A DNA stretch of 64,000 nt from Rallus limicola (taxonomy: Eukaryota; Chordata; Aves; Gruiformes; Rallidae), in assembly GCA_022605955.1 (NCBI GenBank), contig JAKCOZ010000018.1, forward strand, positions 7,076,001 through 7,140,000. The letters run 5' to 3'. Position 1 is the stretch's first letter, and each line of letters begins with the position of its first letter. The notes below the pieces were generated by a model. The model made no database searches. It worked only from the letters and a program-made list of their open reading frames with translations, and was not told where the DNA came from. Made by a program: the position numbers and the translations under genes. Shown here in pieces: positions 13,101 through 25,100 of this stretch.

Positions 13101-16100
13101 CAGGGGGTCAGGAAGTGACAGGTGTTTGACCTGTGGTGCAGGACAGATTGTGACCAAAGTCTCAGCACTCTGACATGGTAGAAAATTCAGTTAACATCTC
13201 CCTGAATTTCAGAACCCTAGGCATGTTTATTAGAGTTTCATTTTCCTTGTCAAAAAGTCTGTGAGTTCTTCTAAAATACCTTCATGAATTCCACTTATGT
13301 TCCACGAACTGATCATTATTAGTGTGATTATTACCATAATGTCACATCACGTGCTAAGTTTTCACTGCTAACATTTTCCTCCTGGCTGCTTGTCAGTTCA
13401 TTACCCGCTTTTGATAAGCGGGAAAAGAGTTTTACTGAGAAGAAATTGGATGGGGGGAAAATACATGCTTGGTATGTCTTGCTAGGTTGAACACCAAACC
13501 ATCTGATGTGGTACTCTGAATTTAAATACTAGATAGACTGGCCTGTACCAGCTGCTGCCTCAAGGGAGCTGGAGGGAATGATCCTGGGAAGCTTTCTTCC
13601 TCTCCACTTTTAATCGCTGTTCAACTGATGTAGTTCAAGCAGGCAGTGAAAGCCTAACCTCCTTGTTAGATGCTCAAAAGCTTTAGTTTAGGTTTTGTTT
13701 GCCTAGTGTCTCCTTTAGGGATGGATTCTGAAGTGTATTTGCTCAGCCCAGTTAAACCACTCAAGCAGAACCAAGTCTTGTCTCCTGAGCTCAGGTAATG
13801 ACTGGTGCCACTGATGTGATCAGGTGCCTGGTGTCTGTGCCGGATGAATGGTTCCTGGCTGGAGCCTGGCTGTCTTTCAGATGCGATTACTGAGGAAGCT
13901 TTGTCTTTAACACCACTTAAAAATGTGCGCGCTGGTTTCCTTCTTTTGGAAAGTCAGGTCTTGGAGCAGGTAGGAGGTGGCACCTCAAACATTGCCCCCG
14001 CCATTAAGACTGACTCAATCCAAGGTTTATTTTGCAGATTTTGAGATTATGTGATGACGCCTTTAAGTGTGGTGTTCTGCCTTTCTGGAGGCTTTCTGTG
14101 GAGACACGGGGATCACTGTGTCGAGCAAAGCTTGTGAAGTCATTTCCGAGGCACCCCCGAGCCGCTTCTGTGCCGCCGCTTTTAGCATCTCAATGTGGCC
14201 ATGGCTCAGTAGCCCAGAGCGAAGGGGAAGTAGATGCAAATGAACAGGTCAAAGATAAGCTGGAGCCGCATATGAAAGGGCAATTCCGGCGGACAAGCAG
14301 GACTTCCAGTTTCTTCTCTAGTGCTTTAATGGAGGTAAAAGGGGAAGGGGGAAGCAATAGAAACGATTTTGCTCTTTGGGGCAAGCTAGTCAGTGTTTCC
14401 CGCACTGTTGTTTGATCCTGCATCAGGGTCCCCAAAGCAGCGAAAGCATGTTTTAAATCCAAAGGAGTCGTAATTTTTTCGTGGTGGATTTCTGCTGAAG
14501 AGCCCGCCGGTGGGCTGGGAGGGGGGTGAGGGGGTGCGTGTGCCCGCGGGGTGCCGGTACCCGTGAGCCTGATGCGCGCATCTCCGGCTGACAAGGTCTC
14601 CGCGTCCAGCACTGGCCCGTGGGTGCCGAAGCATCCTGCTGAAGTGCCTGGCCGCTGCCTCATGCAGCGGGACAAGGCTCTTGCCTGTACGCAGATGGTA
14701 ACCGTGGGTCGATTAATACCGAGGGGCTTGGTGTTGTACGAACCTGCAGCGCCTGGTCCTGCTCCTCTGAACATCCACCCCGAGGCCGAACCGTGGCTGT
14801 GCTGTTACGTCTCCTTATATCGAGGAGCATGTGGGGTGGTTGTTAAGGCAATGAGAATGCCTTTCCCTTAAGCCCTTTACCAATAGGCAAATTAAAAACA
14901 GACCCAAGCCAGATGTCTTACAAGGGAGTAAATGTCTGTGTTTAAGCCCATAGGCTTATTCTGCTGCTGGTTTAATTCAGTGCTTTAACTGGTCTGGATC
15001 TCTGCTCCAGTTCTGAGCCTGTAATGCTCACCCACTGACCTGTAGCACTTAGACATCGCAGGTTGTTTGACTAGACATACAATTGGAGCTACTTGTATTT
15101 CTCACACTTGTTATGCTCTAAAAAGCAAATTTCATATTAAATATTGTCCTGGTTTTGGCTGAGATAGCACTATACTCCTACTAGAAAGGTAATTAACTGT
15201 GTTTGGGATTTAGGATGGGAATCATGTTGATAACACACTGGTGTTTTCAGCAGTTGCTAGGCAGCTGCAGTGTCTACACTAAGTCAAGGACTTTTCAGCT
15301 TCCCATGCCCTGCCAGGTGCAGAAGCTGGGAGAGCACAGCCGGGGCAGCTGACCCAGACTGGCTGCAGGGATGTTCTCTACCCTGTAGTGTCATGCTCCA
15401 GACAGAACTGGGGCAGCGAGCTGGGAGGTAGCACCACGGCTTGGAAACAGACTGGGCATTATTTGGGTGTTTTCCCCTTGTGTATGTGGTGAGCAATTGT
15501 ATTTGACCATTGCTTGGTTTAGATGTAGTATTATCGTTAATCCTATTCCTTTGATATCCTATTAAACTGTCCTTCAAAGCCCATGAGCTGCTTGGTTTTT
15601 CCCCTCCCTACCCCGTGGGGGGTGGGGGATGAGTGAGTGGCTGTGTGGTGCTCAGCCACCAGCTGGGGTTAAACCACAACTGTTCTTTTTGGCACCCAAA
15701 GTGGAGCTGGAACCCACAGCCCTGAGGTTAGGATCTTGTGCTCTTCTGACAGCTAGACAGGCAGAAATAGAGGATGTTTCACAAATATGCATGTCACTCT
15801 TGCACAGGGGCCATGCTAATCTCTGTTTGGTTCCAGATCCACTGTATGTGCTGCTAAAGGGAGCATTGGATGGCTGGAAATATCCCCCCACCCCACAGAC
15901 ACCTGGGTCAAGGTGGGTGTATCACACCCCCTGTCATGCACCAGCCTCTGGGAAAATCCAACAATGCCATATGTTGCTAAAGGCTGCCCTCAGAGTCATA
16001 GGTAGCGGCACCCTCAAACACCAGGATACACATTTAGCAAAAGCCACATGGTTGAACAGTACTAGAGGATCTACCAATAGAGTTGGCCCTACCCAATTGA

Positions 16101-19100
16101 ACCTTCTACGTACTGTAGAAGGGGATCAAGTCCCTGTAGTACCCATGAAAAATATACTGGGGAAGACAATCTGGGTTAATTCTGCCTTAGGCAAAGCCAT
16201 TTGTGGGATTGTTTTTGGCCAAGGAATTGGGTGCACTTGGTGATGTCATAGTGTTGCCACAGCTGAGAGTCAAGCACTATGCAGATGTGTGTTCTTTTAG
16301 GGGTGGAGAATTGAGGGAGGGGGAAAGGGAAGGAGAAGAAAACCCAAGGAACCAAAAGCTCATGGGTTGGGATAAGGATATCTTACTGGGATAGCAGAAA
16401 GAGAGATATAATAATAATAACAGAACTTTATAACAAAATATATGAAACTGGTGATATACAATGCAGTTTCTCAGCAAACTGCACAACTCTGCTCTGAGCT
16501 GTACAGCCTATCCTGAGACTGGACCATCCCCAAAACTGTATGTCCTGGAGCTACCTGCTCATGCCCCCACCAGCTCCCCTTTTATGCTGAGCATGGCGTA
16601 ATTGGCATGGAATATGCCCTTTGGCCAGTTCAGGTCACCTGTCTTGGCTGTGTCCCCTCCCTTCTTGTTAGCAGGGAAATAATGAACAACTGAAAAGTCC
16701 TTGATTGCTTGGCAACAACTAGAAACATCAGTGTGTTACCAGCACTGCTCTCATCCTAACTCCCAAACACAGCATTCCATCTGCTACTAGAAAAGAAATT
16801 AACTCTATCCTAGCCGAAACCAGGACAGGTGAATGATGTGGAAGGATGTGTCAGTCTAATGTGTACCTTGGGGGATTTGGTTTTTTGGTGAGAATAGCCA
16901 ACGATTTAAACTGTATGAGGTTAATGACTATATAATACTGCATGTCATCAACTACTATGACTGCTATAGGCACTAACAACGGCATTACAGTCAGGAACAC
17001 CCAGACTAATGGAGAACAAACTTGCAAAGTACAGAGGTGACAAAACCAGAACTGGCTTCAGCAAACTAGGGCCTGGCAGCTTTCTCAAGATTGACATTTT
17101 CAGCCCACAGACTGTGAGCATGGACCATGTTAAATATACCAGCTGCAAGCTCTGGATGCAGCATGCAACAATACAACCATGCACCATCTCTCCTGCCCTG
17201 AGAGACTTAGGACAGATGGAGCCCAAAAGTCATGGACTAAATGAATTCAATGGATAATTTATAGGAATGGTCCGTAGGTTAAAGGAATGGTATCTGTGTG
17301 TATGTATCAAAAGATGGGAATGGTGATTAACCAGAATGTATTGGGAAGCACAAAACCAGGGCATGATGTAGATGATGTGGAGTGAGGGGTGGGTATAACT
17401 CTTGAGACACAGGCTGACCTCATTAGAGAGTGTAATTTTGCTGAGAGATGTAACTGCCAAAACAGTGAGGACATGTCAAAAAATAAGACTTGGAGGTCCT
17501 ATCAGTCACCTAGAAGAACAAAAAATTTCAGTGGTAGAACTTCCACCTGATCTCATGATAGTTTGGGCTTTGTACAGACATACTTACAAAAGGCTGTTAT
17601 TTTAACTGGTGTGAGCACTGAGCTTGAAACACTTCAGCCAGAACATTCATGCTGTGGGTATACTGTGAATTCCTGCTCTGAGCATGTGTACATCAATTGT
17701 ACTGAGTGACAGGTTGAAATCTCTGTACATAAGGCAATAGAAAAATCATATTTATGGTGTTTTTTCTGAGTATAAAACAAGGGGGGGGGGAAATGTGTTC
17801 CATTGTCTCCTGCTTTATAAATAGTTACTGGTGTGTGATTTCTTTTTAATCTCCCGGTGAAGGCTGTCCCAGGTTTCAAAGGGCTGTTTGCCTGCCCACA
17901 GCATGTGCCTGTTCAGCCTGGAATGTTTTTTCAGTGACTTTCTCTGTCAAGGCCTGGGAAGCAATCATCCGTAGCAGTGCTCTGCTGGCTGGCTTTGTAA
18001 GCTGCTTCTCATTCTGCAGCCTCCCTGGTTTCCAGTTATGCACACCCCTCTGAGCTGGATTGTGTAGCCATTTTTGCCCTGATCAATTGAACCTCCTCAT
18101 GGAATGTCTCCTTCCAGGTTGGGTAGCCACCATGCTGCCTGTGCAAGGTGGTGATTCTTGCTGCTATAAATGGGGTAGCCAGTGCAAATACTTCCTCTGA
18201 AGGCTCCTGACTTATTTAGTAGAATTAACTGTTCTGTGTACTGCTTTGCATCCTGCTATAAAGCATATCTGTCTCACAATGCTGTGCTGTTTTTATTTAT
18301 TTTCAAATACAAGACAGAAGTTATGTATAAGCAGAGTCAGTTACTGAGAGAAACCGTGTGGAAATGGCTGGGTGGATTTTTTTCAATCTGTTCATCAAAT
18401 GTTTTGAGTATGGCCATGGCAACTGCACTAGTATACAGCCATGTCTAGAACGATAATGCCAACTTAAATGCTGTTAGTTGGTGGGTATTCCCAAACAACT
18501 TTACTCCTTCCCTTAACATACTTTTTGCATAGTGACTACAAAGTCATGTGTAAAATCCTTGCAGGTGAAGATCTAGCATATGTACACTAACTTCTACAGT
18601 TCTGCCTTTAAAATGAACACTTTTATATGATGAGTGACTGCCGAATGTCAGTTAGATAGCTTTTATAATGTTGAAATAAGTTACTACAGAAAATACTGGA
18701 ATTTACTATAATTAGAAAAGTTTAATCGTTCTCCCGTGTTGCTTTTCTTGGTAATGTCTACTTTTGGCTACAGCCAGACACCATGTGAATTTTCTTAACA
18801 TTTGATAGATGTTCTAAAGACCTACACTTTTTTTGACACAGGATATAGTAACTTGTGCAACTGTAAGAAGGGGCAGTATCAGAGAAATGCATCTTGTCCA
18901 TCTTTCCTACAAAACTGTTGAAAGCTTACTTAACAGCCCAATTGGGGTGAACAAAACTAAAACGTCCTTTGGGAATAATTTTTTGTGTAAAAAAAACCCC
19001 AAAAAACCCCCCCAAACTTTGGTGTTGTGTAAATTACAGTGTTTGGCTGTGTGTTTAATGCTTGTGAGGAAAGTGTGTGGATGATGGAAGCATTATAAGT

Positions 19101-22100
19101 GAACTGACTGTCAAAACGTTGTAATACAGCCCTGATTTGATGTCAGTTATAGTGCTGTAGCTGCGAAGCGTTTGCTGTAGCAGGTGTGGGTGTTGGTTTG
19201 GCTTTCCAGACATTGAGATGGCAGTTGTCTCAATATTTCTTCTTTTTCCCTTTTCCCCCCTCAGGAACTTAAGTTGCCTACGTATAAAGCTCACTCGCCA
19301 CAGCTTGGGATGCGCCGATACTTCATTGATCTCTTGACTGTCCTCAGCAACCGATTCAACCTCTGCCCTACAGCCAGGCATCTTGCTATCTATTTATTGG
19401 ACCTCTTTATGGATCGCTATGATATCACTGCCAAGCAGCTGCACATCGTTTCCTTTGCCTGTCTTCTCCTAGCAAGTAAGTTGCCTGCTGTGCATTAAGC
19501 CTCTCTTTTCTGAGCAGATGATTGTTTTCTCTCTATCGTGTGCTGGTTTGTGTTAGCAGCTTCCATCTACTTAAGGTAAGGCCTCATGAAGTCCAAGCCA
19601 AGGCATAAAGCAGTCTGTTAACTACCTCTGCTCACCTATGCTGTTTGCACTGCACAGCTGTATGCTGGTGCTAATGCACGGGGGAGGTTTTGGCAGCTGA
19701 AGCTGGGCCAGTGGAAGGGGATAATGAAGATCGTGAGTGGTGGGGTGGGAAGGAAGTGGCAAGACTGGGAAAGGTTAGATCTAAAGAAGAGTTAGTAGTA
19801 GTGAATGATGTCTGTATAGTATGCAGCCTCTCCTGAAGATCTGCACTTGGACAATCTGTGCCTCAGTTGTGATCACTGGGTGTTCTTTGCAGCGAAGGCT
19901 GTGACAGTGGAGGAAAGACTGGTGCCTCAAGGAATTCCAGTCTACCCTTGCAGGCTTAAGAACTCTTGTTTTTCTAGGTTACAGAGAAATTACCCTGCCA
20001 TATGGGAGCCATGTAGAGCAATGCACTATTGTGCATAACAAGTGTTATTCAAGTTTTAGTGTTAATGAAAAGAGCAAGGAGGCATCTTTGTTAAAGGAAA
20101 CACTATGGAGAAACTATTGATGAAAGAAAGTGATACTATACGTGTAGATCTTGGGACACGTGGTTGCTATTGCTTTTCTCTGCAGGTTGTGTTCTGAAGA
20201 GATTAATCTTCAGAGATAATGGGAAAATAATAAGCTACATACACTTAGCATATGTCTGACTGCAGAGGAGATGGTGAATTTTGTGGGGCAGTTACAGGTT
20301 GATGTTGCAAAAAAGGTCAACGTTAAAATCAGAACAAAGAATATAAATGGTTGCTGTAAGTGGTTTTACAGCAGGCCAAGTGACTCAGCTACTGTAGTTC
20401 TGCTGACCCAAACCTTTAGAGAGCTCCTTCAGACCAGTAGCTGGGCAGTAACCATCCCAGCTGAGGAAGTGTTTTCTTTATTTATCAGAGGTATTTTTCT
20501 GAGGGGCCAGACAAGGCTGGTACAAAGGAGAAGAGAAGGGCTGAAACTGTACCCTTAATTTCAGACACATCAGACAATGAAATATGAGGTTCAAGCAGCC
20601 TGGTGACTGCTGCCTGCACAGAGGTACTCCAGCTTTCAGACCATCTTTTTTTTCTTTTATTTTTTGGAGGTGGGGGGGAAGGGTAGTAACCTCATAATTA
20701 CAGGATGCCTTGCAGCATTGCTAGTTTTTTTTGATTTGGCTTTTTTATTATTCTTCCGAGTGCATGGATGATGTTACCTTCAGGAAAAGAGAACAGGATC
20801 TTCTTCAGGCAATTCTGGCAGTTTCAAGTATGCTCCTTCATTCCCCCCAGCATAAACAATTCTTCTAATATCTTTTCACTTGGATTTAGAGGAAGAATTT
20901 ATAGCTATAGTTTACCTTCCCAGCACTATGGGAGTAAGGTTAAAACAGTGCCTTCAAACTGCATGAATGGTCAGAGCTGGTAAGATCTTGGGCAGAGGTT
21001 CAGTGCAGGAGATGAGAGAGCTGGACTACTGACTTGCATAGCTTCTAGGATTTAAAAAGAAGGACAAGAGCTTTCAATATTTTCATTATGTGAATGACTG
21101 AAGTAAAATGCAATTTTAGGCCACCTCTGTGCAACTGTGAAGCAAAAGGAAGTTCACAAACTGCCCTGTGATAACACTAGAGGGAAATGTTTTGCAACTT
21201 CTGCGTGTTTTAAGCAAATTGCCTCTTTTATTTTTCAAAGACCAAGCTGAAATCTTGCTAATGAGTGTGAGAATCCTTCTAAAATTGAGATGAGAGCAAT
21301 GCAGTAGCGTGTATACACCATGATCTGGAACAAAATCACCCCTTGGAGGAAGGGAAAAGGTCTTGGTGCAAAGGCAGCTTTCCTATCAACACGTAGAAAC
21401 AAAACATTGAAAGTTGAAACAAAGCATCTTCCCTCAAAATTAGTGACTCACTGGCTTGTGTAAATAAGTTTAAAATGTTAGGGCTGGGCTTGGAGACTTT
21501 CAGCAGCGTGGTAAGCTCTCTTGTTTACTGTCTGTGCCATCTTAATGTGCCATAAAGAAAGTCTTGGTTTTGGTCTGTGTGGTTCAAAGTGATGCAAGTC
21601 AAGTCAGGAAAGGTGTGCTGCTTTAGGGTAGGTGGCCATTCCTGTGTTTAGCTTGTTACTTTTTCAAAGTTATATGAAATAGAAGAAAACTTGTACAGTT
21701 TTTTTTGTTGTGTATTAAAATGTTGTCAGTAAGTCAGAAGTATCCACCTGAAGTCACCTTGAAAGTTCTTAATGTAGCCAAGAAGAAAGACTAGCCCCTT
21801 GCCTCTTAATTAGACCTTCCTGCAAAGCATTGCTGTAGGAAGTTGCATAGCTTTTCATCAGATTGCAGCAGAAGTCTTCTTCAGGCTGTGTTATCTGACA
21901 CTTGTACTTCTAAAAATGATATAGCTTTACTGTAGAGACCAAAACCCCAATCTTTTTAAAATACTTGTAGTGTTTACATTATATCAAGATGAATGTGTGA
22001 TGTAGACTGTCTTTTGATAATTCTTATAGACACAATTTGAGGAACTGGGTTTTCTTCCTGATCGCTTCCTTAGGAAAGAGCAAGAGGTTACAGGTAGTGT

Positions 22101-25100
22101 GCAGACCATAAGCTATGGTGAGGTGTGGTTAGAGGTGAGATTACTTCTTCCCACTAATTACTGTGTGTGTGGACTTTTTTGGGGTGAGAGGGGCATAACA
22201 GAGAAGCTTTTAGACATAACTTTTGAAGTAGAAGCAACAAACTGTGAAGCTGAACGCAGGTTAAGGACAATTCTTAAGCTCAGAGAAATTGTTATAAACT
22301 TGTGTTTAGCTTTGAAGTTTGGTTCTATCTCAGACCTAAAGGATCTCAAAAACTTGTGTGTCTCTTTCCTTTTACCTACAGGCATTGCCATCACCTATTT
22401 TCAATAGCATACAACATCAGTGCTCTTGTGATGGACACTATGGCACTTCACTAGCTGTCCTTGAGTTAGCTGGAACTAGTTTCTCTCTTCTAAAGATGCG
22501 TTTTGCCTGGCTTATCAGTTTCCCCAGAGAGGGAAACTGGATGCTGAAAGTACTTCCCACTTCAGTAATAATTGTGAAAGAGATGAGGGGGTGAGGAGAC
22601 AATACTGTTCCAAACAAATGGCACTAGCAGCCAACTAATGTTCAGCCTGGACTTGCTGCAATTGAGAGGAGTGTGGGGGTGTGTCCCTGGAACCATCCAG
22701 CTGTTCTCTAGCCAGATGTATGTTTCTTTGCAACTTATGTGCAGTGGGATAATTGGAGAAGGTCTTTCGAAATTCCTGCCAGACAGTTTAGCTCCCCAAA
22801 ACAGCTATAAAAGCTTTGAAGTTTGCCAATATCATCAACAATTATTATTATTTCCTCCAAATCAGTTTGGAAAAAGAATGGTAAAAATTGTTCACAGCAA
22901 TCTAGAGGTGAACGGAAAACTATTTGGGGAGGGAAGGAAAAGAAAATTTGCTGGAAAAATTTGTGTTATTTTAAGAATGTATTTAGAAGCCTTTCACCTG
23001 CATTAAGGAAAACCAGTAAACCAAGATTATGAGTTAAACTTGTTTTTGTAAAGCAGAAGGACCTAGTTCACACATCAGGTATAGGATCAGAAGACAAAGG
23101 ACCTCCCTTTCAGGCTCAGCTGGGTTGATACAAGAGGTTGTAAGTTCCTGCTGCTGCAATATCACAAGTGGAGTGGTTTTAATTGCTCAAGACAATCCGT
23201 TTGTCTCTCTGCTTGAAGCAGACTAGTGATTGCTCAGGTTAACTGCTGTTGGGTCAGGGTGGTGCTGGCTGTTGGTGAGAACTGATGCTGGGCAGCTGGG
23301 ACTGGTGGGCTTCAGGTAAGCTATCTGGATCTAGAGCAGGGTGGTTACCAGTACACCTGCACAGAAGCCAGGATTGCTGTCTCTGCTCCAAGCTATGGAT
23401 GGATGCTTGCTTTCCAAATAAATGACTGAAGACATTACTCCTTCCCTTTTCCTTCAAAGCACCCCTGTGCTTCGAGTAAACTGTGATACTCTCCAGATAC
23501 AATCAGCTGGCTGATGCTTTCTGTAAGCTTAACATTTTGCCTGAAGGGAATTGAGGAACTTTCAGTTCCCCTCTCCTGGCAGCTGAGGAGGCAGCCCCTT
23601 GTAGAGAAGTGTCAGACTGCAACACTGAACTGCACCTTCATTGGGCAACATATTACAGAAAAAGATTGTGATGTAGTGAGGTGCCCTGTTAGAGAAAGGG
23701 ATTGTGTAAAGACATCCTGTTTGCTTTAGTGCTACTTGGCTCCAATTGCCTGAAAGCTGTGCAAACCAGCTGCCCCACAGTAGATGAGATGCACTGACAC
23801 AGTCTGTTCAGATGGCCCAGCAGCAGGAGCAGTAAACTGGGGAGAGAGCAAGCACCTGGGCAGTAAGTCTTACACCACTGCAACTGTTCCTTCTGTGAGT
23901 TTTGCAGCTGCAGTATATGGGGCCTGTGCTGTTAGGGTATATCAGCACAGTTAAAGCAGTGTAGCTTTTGCTTGTTGCTGTAAAATCCTAGCTGGGTGTT
24001 AAAAGCTGTTCCTTTCTTTCTTGCAGAGCTTAACCCTCTTCAGTAGCAGGTGCTTTAGGACCTGATAAAAGCAACATCTCAGCCATTCAGTGGCACTGAA
24101 TGTTCCAGTTCTTATGGCCTCTCTTCCTTAAGAGGGTTCTGCTGCTATAGAGATGTGATAATAATTTTTAAATTTGAGAACTGTTTTAAGCAAAGCCAGC
24201 TTACTGTTCAGCACATGCAGTACTCCATTGCTTTGCAGAGTGTTTGAGTCCTCCTTGCAGTTTCCCTCACTTTACTCTGTCCAGCTCCTTCATCTGCCAG
24301 TGGATTCTCAGCAGCTGAGTTAACTCAGGGCCCCAAAAGAAATTTAAACAAGAAAAGATGTTTGTGCTGAGTGGTGATGGGCTGAGTTTAGGGCACAGGT
24401 AATCCCTTGTCACCTAATTCCCTGCTGACTACATGGAGCTGTTGTCACACACAGAGCAGCTCTTCTATGTCACTGTGCTTTGTGATCCTTCCATGTATTG
24501 TGCCACTTTCACAGCAGTTATCTATTCTGAGACAGAGAGCTGAGCTACTTATTTTCAGTAAAAGACAATAGTGGATGTCAGTCCAGGTTCTAGGTTAGTG
24601 CAAAATGTAGAGTTTTTTAAAATTTCCCTGTTGCTGTAACATAGAGAATATTTTATTGAGTAATTAAACTTTATTGCAGTAAGGCATTAAAAACTCAGGT
24701 GGCTTGAGCTACCTGGTTTGTATGTGTACAGGCAGACACATCCCTTACTGATCATTCACTTGGAAAGACACTGCAGAACAAGGAATTAAGCAGGCTGGTG
24801 TCTAAACTATCTTGTCTCTTACTCTGCTTAGAGAACAGGTAGAAGCTGTGGTTTTTGTCTGGGGGTGGCGTGGTAGACTGCCTCTGAAGTTTGTTGTACC
24901 ACTTTCTGGAAAAAGGTAGGAGTAAAGAAACATGGTCCTTCAGCTCTGTAAGCAGCCCTAGGTCTTTATTTTGGGCCTGATGGGCTTGACTGGTTGATCC
25001 TGGTTTTGGATTGATTATAGTTGTTTATGGAACAAAAGTACTTCTACTTTATTGACTGTAAATTGGCAGTCCTTTTTGTTCTTTGGTCTTCTCAAGGACT

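Larger units (their letters stand above)
6426..15144. other. CCNJL intron 1, 5' part
   Basis: This is ordinary AT-rich avian intron sequence beyond the CpG island. It holds a pure G run at 7353-7368 and several homopolymer tracts. No exon with conserved coding is seen, and the ORFs of 60-130 codons here lack domains or good splice sites. The one notable feature is the CpG-rich block described separately at 14.1-14.83 kb. Confidence 0.6.
15145..17605 (+). mobile_element. Degraded endogenous retrovirus cluster
   Basis: A + oriented LTR is followed directly by a lysine-type primer-binding site and an internal remnant. An oppositely oriented LTR of the same family then interrupts the sequence at about 16280-16827. 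Beyond it, sequence to about 17600 has repeat-like character and may be further internal remnant, but this is inferred. No intact gag, pol or env frame survives. The arrangement fits an old provirus invaded by a second inverted copy, or an internal inversion. The cluster lies in CCNJL intron 1. Confidence 0.65.

Noticed and set aside
14190..14774. 194-codon ORF on the minus strand
   Set aside because: It lies in the CpG-rich block, where stop codons are rare. It has no recognisable domain and the opposite strand also has long frames.
15763..15866. Functional U6 gene
   Set aside because: Substitutions hit conserved U6 positions, the T terminator is missing and no proper upstream promoter is visible, so it was called a pseudogene.
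15629..16243. 204-codon ORF on the + strand
   Set aside because: It starts inside the LTR, crosses the primer-binding site and the antisense U6 copy, then enters ERV debris, so it cannot be a coherent protein.
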